From: Streptomyces carpinensis
GTDB taxonomy: Bacteria > Actinomycetota > Actinomycetes > Streptomycetales > Streptomycetaceae
Assembly: GCF_002154505.1 (NCBI RefSeq)
Contig: NZ_MUBM01000173.1
Span: 1 to 42,909, forward strand
Direction: 5' to 3'
Length of the DNA stretch: 42,909 nucleotides
The notes beneath the pieces were generated by a model that was given only the letters and a program-made list of their open reading frames with translations, was not told the DNA's origin and made no database searches. Both the position numbers and the translations under genes were made by a program. Positions 7,618 through 15,769 of the stretch are shown here, in pieces (position 1 is the stretch's first letter; every line of letters starts with the position of its first letter).

Positions 7618-9725
7618 CAGCCCGCGACACTGAGCGGGCCGCCGGTCCCGGCCCGCTCGACACACTCTTCGACCCCCGGTCGGTCGCCGTCGTCGGCGCA
7701 TCCGACAACCCCGAGAAGTGGGGTTACTGGCTCGCCTCGGGCGCGCTGGCCGGGCGCCACCGCCGCACCGTCCACCTGATCAACCGGCGGGGCGGCGCCC
7801 TGGACGGGACGCCGTTCCTGCCGGACCTGGCCGCGCTGCCGAGCGCACCGGAACACGTGGTGGTGGCGGTGCCCGCCCCGCACGTGCGCACGGTCGTCAC
7901 CGACGGGCTCGCGGCCGGCGCGCGCTGTTTCACCGTCATCACCTCGGGAGGCGCCGGCGCCGACGAGGAACGCGCACTGGCGTCTGCGGTGACCGGGCAC
8001 GGCGCGCGCCTGCTCGGCCCCAACTGCATGGGCGTCGTCGACACCACGGCCGAACTGTGTCTGAGCTGGGGCGACTTTCCGGCCGGACAAGTCGGCCTGG
8101 CCTCACAGAGCGGCAACCTCGCCCTGGAGATCGGCCGCCTGCTGGCCCGCGCCGGACAGGGCTTCTCCCGCTTCGTGTCCCTGGGCAACCAGCGGGACAT
8201 CGACGCCACCGACGCCCTGGAAGCCCTGATCCACCACGAGCCGACGAAGGTCATCGCCGCGTACGTGGAGGACTTCCGTGACGGCCGGCGCCTGGCGCGC
8301 GCGCTCGCCACCGCGCACGCCGCGGGCAAACCGGTGCTGCTGCTGACCCTGGGCCGCAGCGAGGCCTCCGGGCGGGCCGCGGCCTCCCACACCGGCGCCC
8401 TGGTCAGCGCCCGGGCGACGGTGGCGGCGGTCTGCCGGGACGCCGGCGGGCTGCTGCTGGAGTCGGCCGGCGAGGTCGTGGACGCCGCGCTGTGCCTGCT
8501 GGCGGGCGCCGCCACGCGCCGGCGCGCGACCGGCGCCCGCCCCGCCCGGGTGGCCGTCGTCGGCGACAGCGGTGGCCAAGGTGCTCTGGCCGCGGACGCG
8601 TTCGCCGCCCGCGGCCTGGACGTACCGGCGCTGTCGGAGCACACCCGTGCCGCCGTCGCCGCACGCCTGCCGCCCGGTGCCGGCTGCGGCAACCCTGTGG
8701 ACCTGGCCGGCGCGGGCGAGGCGCAACTGGACACCTACGCCCGCATCGCCCGGGTTCTGCTGTGCTCCGGCGAAGCCGAAGCCGTCGTGCTGACCGGCTA
8801 CTTCGGCGACTACGCCACCGCCAACCCCGCGCAGGAACACCACGAGTGCGCCGTCGCCGGCCAACTCGCCGACGCAGCCGAGGAGTCCGGCCGTATGCTC
8901 CTGGTTCACACCATGGCCCGGGACACGGCCGCCCTGACCGTGCTGCGCGAGCGCGGCATCCCCGTCTACGAACGTATCGAGAATGCCGCGACGGCCCTCG
9001 CGGGCACCGAACGGGTCCGCACGGCGTCGTCCGTGCCCCCGGCCCCCGGGCAACCGGCGCCGGCCCCGGACCCCGTGACCGACGGCGGCTACCGCACCGC
9101 CCGGGAGATGCTGCGTGGATACGGACTGACGTTCCCCGACGCGGAGTTCGTCCGGACCGCCGACGAGGCCGTCCAGGCCGCCCGCCGCATCGGCCACCCG
9201 GTCGTCCTCAAGGCGATGGGCCTGGCCCACAAGACCGAGGCGGGCGGTGTGGCACTCGGGCTCGGTGACGAGCACGCGCTCCGCTCCGCCTTCACCGCGA
9301 TGCGCGCCGCGACCGGCGCCGCCGAGTACGCCGTCGAGGCCATGGTCACCCCGCCCGACGCGGTCGAACTCATCGCGGGCGTACGGCAGGACCCGGCCTT
9401 CGGTCCGGTACTCATGGCCGGGATCGGAGGCGTACGCGCCGAACTCCTCGGCGACGTCGTGCTCGCCCTCGCCCCGGTCTCCCTGGAGCACGCCCGCGAC
9501 CTGCTGGGTTCGCTGCGCCACGCGCCCCTGCTCGCGGGCTGGCGCGGGGCACCCGCCGTCGACCTGGACGCGGCGGCGCACGCACTGTGCGCGCTCGCCC
9601 GGGCCGCGGTCGACCACCCCGAGCTGACCGAACTCGAAGTCAACCCGCTGCTCGTCCACCCGGGCGGCGCCCTTGCCCTGGACGCACACGCGGTCCTCAC
9701 CCCGACCGAAAGGCCCCGTACATGA
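7605..9725 (+). CDS. ADP-forming acyl-CoA synthetase (acetate-CoA ligase type)
   Basis: Fused NDP-forming acyl-CoA synthetase of 706 aa. It interconverts acyl-CoA + ADP + Pi with acid + ATP + CoA through a phosphohistidine. The CoA-binding Rossmann domain opens with DPRSVAVVGASDNPEKWG, the ligase domains follow, and AASHTGALV carries the expected phosphorylated His (H262). From about residue 500 an ATP-grasp domain follows (AREMLRGYGL, HPVVLKAMGLAHKTEAGGV, LTELEVNPLLV). ATG 7605 overlaps the end of the dehydrogenase gene and GGAG lies upstream; the stop overlaps the next ATG. It either activates an acid for the pathway or conserves energy at its end. Confidence 0.9.
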   Translation: MVSLTARDTERAAGPGPLDTLFDPRSVAVVGASDNPEKWGYWLASGALAGRHRRTVHLINRRGGALDGTPFLPDLAALPSAPEHVVVAVPAPHVRTVVTDGLAAGARCFTVITSGGAGADEERALASAVTGHGARLLGPNCMGVVDTTAELCLSWGDFPAGQVGLASQSGNLALEIGRLLARAGQGFSRFVSLGNQRDIDATDALEALIHHEPTKVIAAYVEDFRDGRRLARALATAHAAGKPVLLLTLGRSEASGRAAASHTGALVSARATVAAVCRDAGGLLLESAGEVVDAALCLLAGAATRRRATGARPARVAVVGDSGGQGALAADAFAARGLDVPALSEHTRAAVAARLPPGAGCGNPVDLAGAGEAQLDTYARIARVLLCSGEAEAVVLTGYFGDYATANPAQEHHECAVAGQLADAAEESGRMLLVHTMARDTAALTVLRERGIPVYERIENAATALAGTERVRTASSVPPAPGQPAPAPDPVTDGGYRTAREMLRGYGLTFPDAEFVRTADEAVQAARRIGHPVVLKAMGLAHKTEAGGVALGLGDEHALRSAFTAMRAATGAAEYAVEAMVTPPDAVELIAGVRQDPAFGPVLMAGIGGVRAELLGDVVLALAPVSLEHARDLLGSLRHAPLLAGWRGAPAVDLDAAAHALCALARAAVDHPELTELEVNPLLVHPGGALALDAHAVLTPTERPRT

Positions 9726-10540
9726 GCCCCGAGACGGCCCCGCACAGCGGCGCGGAGTTCGCCGACCGCACGTACATCGTCACCGGCGGCGGCAGCGGCA
9801 TCGGCCGCGCGATCGCCCTCGCCCTCGCGGAGGCCGGCGCCCGGCCCGTCGTCGCCGGACGCACCCCCGAGCGCCTGGACGAGACCGTCGCGTTGATCGA
9901 GAAGACCGGCCGCAGCGCGCTCGCCGTCCCCACCGACGTCCGCGACCCCCAGGCCGTCGACGCCCTGGTCGCCGCCGCCGTCGACCGGTACGGACGACTC
10001 GACGGCCTGGTCAACAACGCCGCGGGCAACTTCGTCGTGCCCGGCATCGACCTCAGCCCCAATGGCTGGCGCGCGGTCGTCGACATCGTTCTCAACGGCT
10101 CGTACTACTGCACCCGCGCGGTCGCCCGGCATCTGCGCGAGGAGGGCAGGGGAGGCTCGATCCTCTCCGTGATCGCGTCGTACGCCTGGCACGGCCACCC
10201 GGGCACCGTCCACTCCGCCGCCGCCAAGGCCGGGGTGCTCGCCATGACCCGTACCCTCGCGGTCGAACTGGCACCGCTCGGCATCCGGTTGAACTGCGTC
10301 GCGCCGGGACCGACAGAGACGGACGGGGCCGGAGCGGCGCTCTGGGCGACGCCCGAGGCACGGGCCGGTGTACTCGCGTCCGTCCCGGCAGGCCGCTTCG
10401 CGGCCCCCTCGGAGGTCGCGGACACGGCACTCTTCCTGCTGAGCGACCGGGCGTCCTACCTGACCGGCGAGTGTCTGACGCTCGACGGCGGACAGTGGCT
10501 GGGCAAGCAGATCTACGGCCGCACCACGGCGACCGCGTAG
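9722..10540 (+). CDS. SDR of the 2,4-dienoyl-CoA reductase type
   Basis: Short-chain dehydrogenase/reductase of 272 aa with the NAD(P) motif TGGGSGIGRA near residue 21. It lacks the classical YxxxK. Instead N103 in NNAAGNF, Y154, S165 and K169 reproduce the spacing of the Asn148/Tyr199/Ser210/Lys214 active site of mitochondrial 2,4-dienoyl-CoA reductase, and LSPNGWRAVVDIVLNG is very close to that enzyme. It should therefore act on an unsaturated CoA thioester rather than on an alcohol. Last gene of the operon, coupled by ATGA. Together with the acyl-CoA dehydrogenase and the synthetase it argues that the pathway proceeds through CoA esters. The true substrate is unknown. Confidence 0.87.
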   Translation: MSPETAPHSGAEFADRTYIVTGGGSGIGRAIALALAEAGARPVVAGRTPERLDETVALIEKTGRSALAVPTDVRDPQAVDALVAAAVDRYGRLDGLVNNAAGNFVVPGIDLSPNGWRAVVDIVLNGSYYCTRAVARHLREEGRGGSILSVIASYAWHGHPGTVHSAAAKAGVLAMTRTLAVELAPLGIRLNCVAPGPTETDGAGAALWATPEARAGVLASVPAGRFAAPSEVADTALFLLSDRASYLTGECLTLDGGQWLGKQIYGRTTATA

Positions 10541-10994
10541 GCGGGAGCGCTCGGATCCCCGCGCCGGCTGTCCCGGCCCACGAGGGAAGGTCGGATGACG
10601 GAGCCCGGCCCCTGCCGACCGGCCAGGCTTGGGCTCTGCTGCCCCCGGGCACTGCCCAGGACCGCCGGACCGGTGCCGCCGCCGCCACAGGCCGGCGAAG
10701 GCGCGCTCTTTGGGGAAGGTCCGGCGATCACAGCGGCGAACCGGGTTGATGGGGCGCGGCGTGGCCTCCGGGGTGATCGGTGGCGCCACCAGCGTCCCGG
10801 CGCGTTACGTCCCCGACGACCGCCTGTGGGGAGAACGCTCACCCCAATCGGTGTGCCGCCGAGGGTCCGTGGGACGGGACGGGTACCCAGGGCGCGAACT
10901 GCCCCTCCGCACTGCACCGGGCCTTGGGGCCTCCGTATCGGGGGAGGACTGGCATGTGAGCCGAGCCGCGCGTGCCGGCGGCGGCCGGACCCGG
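10541..10994. other. Intergenic gap between the catabolic operon and tetR
   Basis: About 450 bases between convergent genes. The open frames here are GC-rich shadows without domain signatures or ribosome-binding sites, and no operator copy or strong hairpin was seen. Confidence 0.5.
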
Positions 10995-11609
10995 TCAGTC
11001 GGCCATGAGGTCACTCGGCGCGAGTCCCAGTTCACGGGCCAGCGCCTCCTCGGCCCACGCCTGTGCGGTGCGCTTCGGCAGGCCTCCGGCGTAGGCGGTG
11101 GCCTGCACGGCGAGCCCGTCCAGCAGAGCGGTCAGCCGCCAGGCGGCCACCTTCGGGTCCGGGCAGACGTACTCGCCGGCCGCGACTCCCTCGGCGATCA
11201 CCTCGCTGATCGCGGCCTTCCACCGCCGGTCCAAGTTCTCCGCCACCGCGCGCAGTTCGGTCTCCCGCAGGGACGCCGCCCAGCCCTCGATCCACAGCCT
11301 CCAGCCCTTGGCCTGGCCGGTGGGCGAGTACCACTGCACCGCTGCACGCAGCCTCCGTCGGGCGCTGCAGGAGCGCCCCAGGATGGACCGCAGGCGGGCC
11401 AGATCGCTCTCGGCCGCGTACTGGAAGGCCGCTGCGACCAGCTTCTCCTTGGTCTCGAAGTGGTACAGGACCAGCGCACTGCTGACGCCCAGTGCGGCGG
11501 CGACGTCTGCTACGCGCAGGGCGGCCACCCCTCGCTGCTCGATCTGTTCGACAGCCGTGCCCAGGATCTCCCTGCGCCGCTCCTCGACGCTCAGCCGCAC
11601 TCTCGCCAT
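10995..11609 (-). CDS. TetR-family repressor of the catabolic regulon
   Basis: DNA-binding regulator of 204 aa. Residues about 12-60 form the TetR helix-turn-helix (VADVAAALGVSSALVLYHFETKEKLV), followed by an all-helical ligand-binding and dimerisation domain of the BetI/TetR_C_6 kind (WRLWIEGWAASL, LLDGLAVQA). It starts 166 bases from the divergent permease. The space between holds a palindrome matching the two sites before the acyl-CoA dehydrogenase operon. It is therefore the likely repressor of itself, the permease and the five-gene operon. The inducer may be an acyl-CoA or the amino acid; nothing in the sequence decides this. Confidence 0.88.
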   Translation of the reverse strand: MARVRLSVEERRREILGTAVEQIEQRGVAALRVADVAAALGVSSALVLYHFETKEKLVAAAFQYAAESDLARLRSILGRSCSARRRLRAAVQWYSPTGQAKGWRLWIEGWAASLRETELRAVAENLDRRWKAAISEVIAEGVAAGEYVCPDPKVAAWRLTALLDGLAVQATAYAGGLPKRTAQAWAEEALARELGLAPSDLMAD

Positions 11610-11705
11610 CGGCCCATCCTACCCACCGGGAACACCACCCAGGTCGCGAAAAACCTGCTCACGCAGTCTTGACCGGCCTGTGCGACGCACGCCACAGTCT
11701 CCCTT

Positions 11706-11727
11706 ACTGACTGTACGTTCAGTCAGT
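11706..11727 (+). promoter_or_regulatory. TetR operator between tetR and the permease gene
   Basis: A near-perfect palindrome ACTGACTGTACGTTCAGTCA extended by GT. Its first 18 bases match ACTGACT-n5-TTCAGT found at 3377 and 3433. It lies 97 bases before the tetR start and 47 before the permease start, suited to controlling both directions. Confidence 0.8.
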
Positions 11728-11774
11728 TCCCAGCGGTCGTCCATCCCAACGCCACGCCCGTAGGAGCCGTGCCC

Positions 11775-13409
11775 GTGACCCAAGCGACCTCATCGCCCGA
11801 CCCGAGCACCCCCGACCTGTCCGAGGGATGGAGCGAGCAGCGCTCCCGCCTCCGCAAGGACCTGGGCCGTCTCGATGTGCTCTTCTTTCTGATCTGTACG
11901 CTCGTCGGCCTCGACACCATCGGCTCGGTCGCCGCCCAAGGACCGCAGGGACTGACCTGGATGGCCGTCCTCGCCCTCGTCTTCTTCCTGCCCTACGGCC
12001 TGCTGGTGGCCGAGCTCGGCTCGGCCTTCCCCGTCCAGGGCGGACCCTACGTCTGGACCCGGCTCGCCTTCGGCCGCCTGGTCGCGGGTCTCAACCAGGT
12101 GCTCTACTGGCTCTCCAACCCGGTGTGGCTGGGCGGCAGCCTGTGCATCATCGCCCTGACCACCTGGGAGGAGTTCTTCACCCCGCTGCCGGGGCTGTGG
12201 AAGTACGCGGCCGGGCTGGCCTTCATCTGGATCGGCGCCCTCGCCGTCGTCCAGTCCGTCCGCGTCGGCAAGTGGGTGCCCACCGCCGGAGCCGTGGCCC
12301 GGATCGTGCTGCTCGGCTTCTTCCTCGTCTCGGTGGTCGTCTACGCCATCGAGCGCGGCGTGCACCCACTTCCCGCAGGCGACTTCAACCCCACGTATGC
12401 CGGGTTCGTCGCCCTGGTGCCGGTCCTCATCTTCAACTACGTCGGCTTCGAACTCCCCAGCTCCGCAGCCGAGGAGATGACCAACCCCAAGCGCGACATC
12501 CCCCTGTCGATCCTCCGTTCCGGCTTCGCCTCGCTGGTCCTGTACGGCGGTCCCATCCTCGGCATCCTCTTCGTGCTGCCGGCCAAGGAGATCGGCAGCC
12601 TCGCGGGTTTCATCGACGCCTGCAAGGCGGTCTTCACGGTCTACGGGGGCCACATAGCGGCCGACGGCACCGTCGTCCTGACCGGCGCAGGCGCGGTGCT
12701 CGGCGGCATCGCGGCAGCCGGGCTCATCATCGGCCTCCTGACCAGCGGTGTCACCTGGGCGATGGGCGCCCACCGCGCGCAGGCGGTGGCCTGCGCGGAC
12801 GGGGCGGGACCTGCCTGGCTGGGAAGGATCTCCGAGCGCTACGGGACTCCCGTCCGCGTCAACCTGCTCTCCTCCGTCCTCGCCTCGGTGCTGCTGATCG
12901 TCGCCCTCAACCTCACCGACGGCAACGGCGAGAAGTACTTCGCGGCCGGACTCGGCCTCGCGATCAGCACCACCTTCATCTCCTACGTCATCACGTTCCC
13001 GAGCCTCGTGGTGCTCCGCCGCAAGTACCCGGCCACTCCACGGCCGTACAGCGTGCCCGGCGGCCGGTTCGGCCTGTGGACGGTCACCGCCCTCGCCACC
13101 GGCCTGGTCGCCTTCACAGTCGTGGTCCTCATCTGGCCGGGCTTCGGCGTCGGCTGGTTCGGCACTGCCGGATCGGCCGCCGACTCGCTGCCGCCGAGCT
13201 TCGCGGGCGAGCGGCTTCAGTACACCCTGAGCCAGGTCGTCCCCCTGCTGCTCTTCCTGGCGGTGGGCGGGCTCTTCTACGCCTGGGGCACCCCGACGCG
13301 CCGCCGGGCACGGGCCGAGGCCGCCCACGATGGCCGCGACCTGGCGCACCAAGTGACGGGGGCGCCCGATCACCGACAAGGCACCGCCGCACGCGGAGGC
13401 CTTCGGTGA
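11775..13409 (+). CDS. APC-family amino acid permease
   Basis: Integral membrane transporter of 544 aa with about twelve hydrophobic segments. After a hydrophilic N-terminus the first helix opens with RLDVLFFLICTLVGLDTIG, an APC-type unwound TM1 region. PYVWTRLAFGRLVAGLNQVLYW and NYVGFELPSSAAEEMTNPKRDIP are typical of the amino acid-polyamine-organocation superfamily. GTG 11775 is chosen over GTG 11769 because AGGAG is then eight bases away rather than two. The C-terminal 35 residues are polar. It is divergent from tetR and shares its operator, so it probably imports the amino acid degraded by the 3483-10540 operon. The substrate is inferred only from that dehydrogenase. Confidence 0.88.
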   Translation: MTQATSSPDPSTPDLSEGWSEQRSRLRKDLGRLDVLFFLICTLVGLDTIGSVAAQGPQGLTWMAVLALVFFLPYGLLVAELGSAFPVQGGPYVWTRLAFGRLVAGLNQVLYWLSNPVWLGGSLCIIALTTWEEFFTPLPGLWKYAAGLAFIWIGALAVVQSVRVGKWVPTAGAVARIVLLGFFLVSVVVYAIERGVHPLPAGDFNPTYAGFVALVPVLIFNYVGFELPSSAAEEMTNPKRDIPLSILRSGFASLVLYGGPILGILFVLPAKEIGSLAGFIDACKAVFTVYGGHIAADGTVVLTGAGAVLGGIAAAGLIIGLLTSGVTWAMGAHRAQAVACADGAGPAWLGRISERYGTPVRVNLLSSVLASVLLIVALNLTDGNGEKYFAAGLGLAISTTFISYVITFPSLVVLRRKYPATPRPYSVPGGRFGLWTVTALATGLVAFTVVVLIWPGFGVGWFGTAGSAADSLPPSFAGERLQYTLSQVVPLLLFLAVGGLFYAWGTPTRRRARAEAAHDGRDLAHQVTGAPDHRQGTAARGGLR

Positions 13410-13912
13410 CCGTTCCTGAAGACTGAGCATGAGTTGCACAGACTCAGCCGTGCGCCCGAACGGTGTTGGGCACGCTGGTCGCCCGCTTCCGTTCCGCATC
13501 CGGCTGCACGCTTGGTGCGCGTGGTCCGGGAATGCAGGGCGGGTTCCCTCACACCCGCGGGTGCCGTGTCCGGCCCGGGCGGCCGATGCCCCGTACGATC
13601 CCTCTGGTCGTGCGGGGCGGCGCCGTCCGTCGCCGCATGCGGTGCCCGAGGGCGCGTCGTCCGATCACCACACCTGCGGCGTGGTGCCGGGTGGTCTTCC
13701 TGGCCCAGCTGGTGAGGGGGTTGTGCCAGTGCTGGGCGCCCCACTTTCCACTTCTGCGACATCTCCAGCACTGGTTAGCGTGAGCTGGTCGAGGGAGAGA
13801 AGGCGACCCTCGACGTGACGCAGCGCCAGAAGGGGCCCCAGGCGGAGAACATCGTCCGCGGCTGACCTGGGCGCAACCTGCCCTCTCTGGCGTGTAGTGT
13901 TACTGGTGCCGA
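13410..13912. other. Gap before the initiator tRNA, no supported gene
   Basis: About 500 bases. A perfect 10-bp inverted repeat (CCAGTGCTGG at 13726-13735 and CCAGCACTGG at 13765-13774) surrounds 29 bases. It could be a relic of a mobile element end or a weak hairpin. Open frames on either strand show no recognisable domain. Confidence 0.4.
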
Positions 13913-13989
13913 CGCGGGGTGGAGCAGCTCGGTAGCTCGCTGGGCTCATAACCCAGAGGTCGCAGGTTCAAATCCTGTCCCCGCTACCA
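13913..13989 (+). tRNA. Initiator tRNA-fMet (CAT)
   Basis: A 77-base cloverleaf with anticodon CAT and encoded CCA. Three G-C pairs close the anticodon loop (GGG-CTCATAA-CCC) and the first base C cannot pair with the opposing T at the acceptor end; both features mark the initiator rather than the elongator tRNA. The T-arm is GGTTCAAATCC. A strong terminator follows directly. Confidence 0.97.
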
Positions 13990-13992
13990 CAT

Positions 13993-14019
13993 GAGAGGGC
14001 CCGGTCTCCGGGCCCTCTC
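13993..14019 (+). terminator. Terminator of the tRNA-fMet gene
   Basis: Perfect 12-bp stem (13993-14004 with 14008-14019) and a three-base loop, starting four bases after the tRNA CCA. Confidence 0.85.
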
Positions 14020-14219
14020 GCATGCCGCCGCTGATCAGGCGGTCGGCTCCTGGCCCCCGACAGCTCCCTGTCTCCCCGGAGAACGGCGCACCGGAGCGGC
14101 GATCTATCTGGAGCTGTGCCCGGTCGGGTCGGAGGCTTCTGCACCGCCGCCCGCGGCCACCGATGTGATCTCGCCTCTCGACCTCGATCACCTCGAAACC
14201 GAGCCCGCGCAGCTGGTTC

Positions 14220-14634
14220 GGTGATCGCCATGTTCGCCGGCTACCTGCTCGCGCTGTTCATCCTGGGCCAATAGGGCAGGCGGTGGGGTCCGCCGTCGGG
14301 GCTGCACATCGACGTGCTCGTGCTCGTGCTGGGCCGGCCGCCGGCGCTGTTGCTGTTCCTCTCCACGGGCTCCGGTGCGGTCGGGATCGTGGCCGCGACG
14401 GGCATGCTCGCACCGCTCGCCGCGCTCGGGTCGAGGCTGCACACCTCGGTGCTCGTGGCCGCCGTCCGTGCCGGATCGCTCGGCCTCAACTACCTGAACC
14501 ACGCCGGTCTCTGGTCGGTGAAGGCGTCGTTCGGCATGACGCTGGGGCAGACGACCAAGTCGCACGTGGCGATCCGGACCAGCGTGAGCGCCTGCGGACT
14601 GCGGATGGCGCTGCTGGGGCCGACGGTGCGGTGA
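14220..14634 (+). pseudogene. GntP-type permease, C-terminal remnant
   Basis: The frame ending at 14634 encodes TGSGAVGIVAATGMLAPL, RAGSLGLNYLNHAGLWSVK and SFGMTLGQTTKSH, which match the last membrane segments of gluconate:H+ symporters (GntP family) in order. A full permease has about 450 residues; only about 110 remain, with no proper start. An upstream piece with one hydrophobic helix ends at a TAG at 14272-14274. The fragment lies between the tRNA-fMet terminator and the sulfur operon and is presumably dead. Some conserved positions are altered (NYLNHAG instead of SHVNDAG). Confidence 0.7.
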
Positions 14635-14641
14635 CCGCGGC

Positions 14642-14669
14642 GCCCGGACCGGCGGGGGCCGGTCCGGGC
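14642..14669 (-). terminator. Terminator of the organosulfur operon
   Basis: An 11-12 bp GC stem (14642-14652 with 14659-14669) lies just past the stop of the ssuD-like gene on the minus strand. It may serve both directions, since the GntP remnant ends on the other side. Confidence 0.7.
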
Positions 14670-14682
14670 ACACTGGTCCGGA

Positions 14683-15756
14683 TCAGGTGCGGACGCCCAG
14701 CGCAGGCAGGATGGTCTCCGCCACCCGGTAGGCCTCCTCCAGCAGTGGGTTGGCGGACAGGATGAAGGTGTCGACGCCCAGGTCCTCGTACTCCTTGAGG
14801 CGCTGCACCACCTGGGCGGTGGAGCCGACCACCGCGGTGCCGGGGCCCGGCCGGAACAGGCTCATGCCCGGCCACAGGTTCGGGTGGATCTCCAGCTCGC
14901 GGGCCCTGGCCGGTACCCGGCCGCCGTGCTGGCGGAACTGCCGCTGCCAGCCGACGCCGTCCTCCCCGGCGCGGTCGCCGAGCTGCCGGGCGTACGTCGC
15001 CTCGCTGGTGACGTCGAGCAGCCGGTCGGCCGCCGCCCACGCCTCCTCCTCGGTGTCGCGGACGATCAGGTGCAGGCGCAGACCGATGCGCAGGGTGCGG
15101 CCGTGGGCCGCCGCGCGTTCGCGCACCCGGTCCAGCTTCTCCTTCAGCAGGTGCGGCGGCTCGCCCCAGGTGAGGTAGACGTCCACGTGCTCGGCGGCCA
15201 TCTCGATGCCCGGCGCGGAGGAGCCGCCGAACCACAGCGGGACGTGCGGGCGCCGCACGGGCCCGAGGTCGCCGAAGGAGCCGCCGGCGTTCTTCAGATC
15301 GTAGAAGCGGCCCTTGTGGTCGAAGACCTCGCCGGCAGTGAGCCGCTTGACGATCGACCAGTACTCGGCGCTCAGTTCATAGCGCTCGTCGTGCTCCACG
15401 TTCAGGCCGTACTCGCGCAGCGCCTTCGTCGAGCCGTTGACGACGTTGAAGCGCAGGCGGGGGCCGAAGAGGGTGTCGAAGGTGAGCGCCATCTTGGCGA
15501 GCAGGGTCGGGGCGATAAGGCCGGGGTGGACGGCCAGCAGCGGCTGGAAGCGGGCGCTGGTGGCGGCGGCGAGGGCGCTGCCCAGCGGCCACACGTCGTA
15601 CAGGTCGGTCGCGAGCAGCGCCCCGCTGAAGCCGAGCCGTTCCACGGTGCCGGCGAGCTGCTGCAGGTAGCCGAGGTCGACCGGGCGCCGCCCGTCGGGC
15701 TCCCAGGGATAGGCGCCCTCGCGCGGGATGATGTACCAGAGGACTTCCGAGGCCAT
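14683..15756 (-). CDS. ssuD: SsuD-like FMNH2-dependent alkanesulfonate monooxygenase
   Basis: Bacterial luciferase-like monooxygenase of 357 aa, close in length and motifs to SsuD (YIIPREGAYPWEPDGRRPVDLGYLQQLA, LLAVHPGLIAPTLLAKMALTFD, RLRFNVVNG, WFGGSSAPGIEMAAEHVDVYLTWGEPP). SsuD enzymes split the C-S bond of alkanesulfonates with O2 and reduced FMN to give an aldehyde and sulfite. ATG 15756 has GAGGGA upstream. It is the last gene of the operon, 13 bases after the signal-less binding protein gene. No SsuE-type flavin reductase is present in the window, so FMNH2 must come from elsewhere. The substrate could be an alkane- or arylsulfonate. Confidence 0.88.
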   Translation of the reverse strand: MASEVLWYIIPREGAYPWEPDGRRPVDLGYLQQLAGTVERLGFSGALLATDLYDVWPLGSALAAATSARFQPLLAVHPGLIAPTLLAKMALTFDTLFGPRLRFNVVNGSTKALREYGLNVEHDERYELSAEYWSIVKRLTAGEVFDHKGRFYDLKNAGGSFGDLGPVRRPHVPLWFGGSSAPGIEMAAEHVDVYLTWGEPPHLLKEKLDRVRERAAAHGRTLRIGLRLHLIVRDTEEEAWAAADRLLDVTSEATYARQLGDRAGEDGVGWQRQFRQHGGRVPARARELEIHPNLWPGMSLFRPGPGTAVVGSTAQVVQRLKEYEDLGVDTFILSANPLLEEAYRVAETILPALGVRT

Positions 15757-15769
15757 GTGCGGTCTTCCC

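Noticed and set aside
11790..13499. A 569-codon minus-strand frame opposite the permease
   Set aside because: Shadow of the permease gene: Glu/Asp/Gly-rich without any hydrophobic or catalytic motif.
13665..13949. Minus-strand frame with a VEGRLLSLDQLTLTSAG segment, considered as a transposase relic
   Set aside because: No DDE or helix-turn-helix motif is visible and the rest of the frame is not protein-like, so only the inverted repeat was reported.
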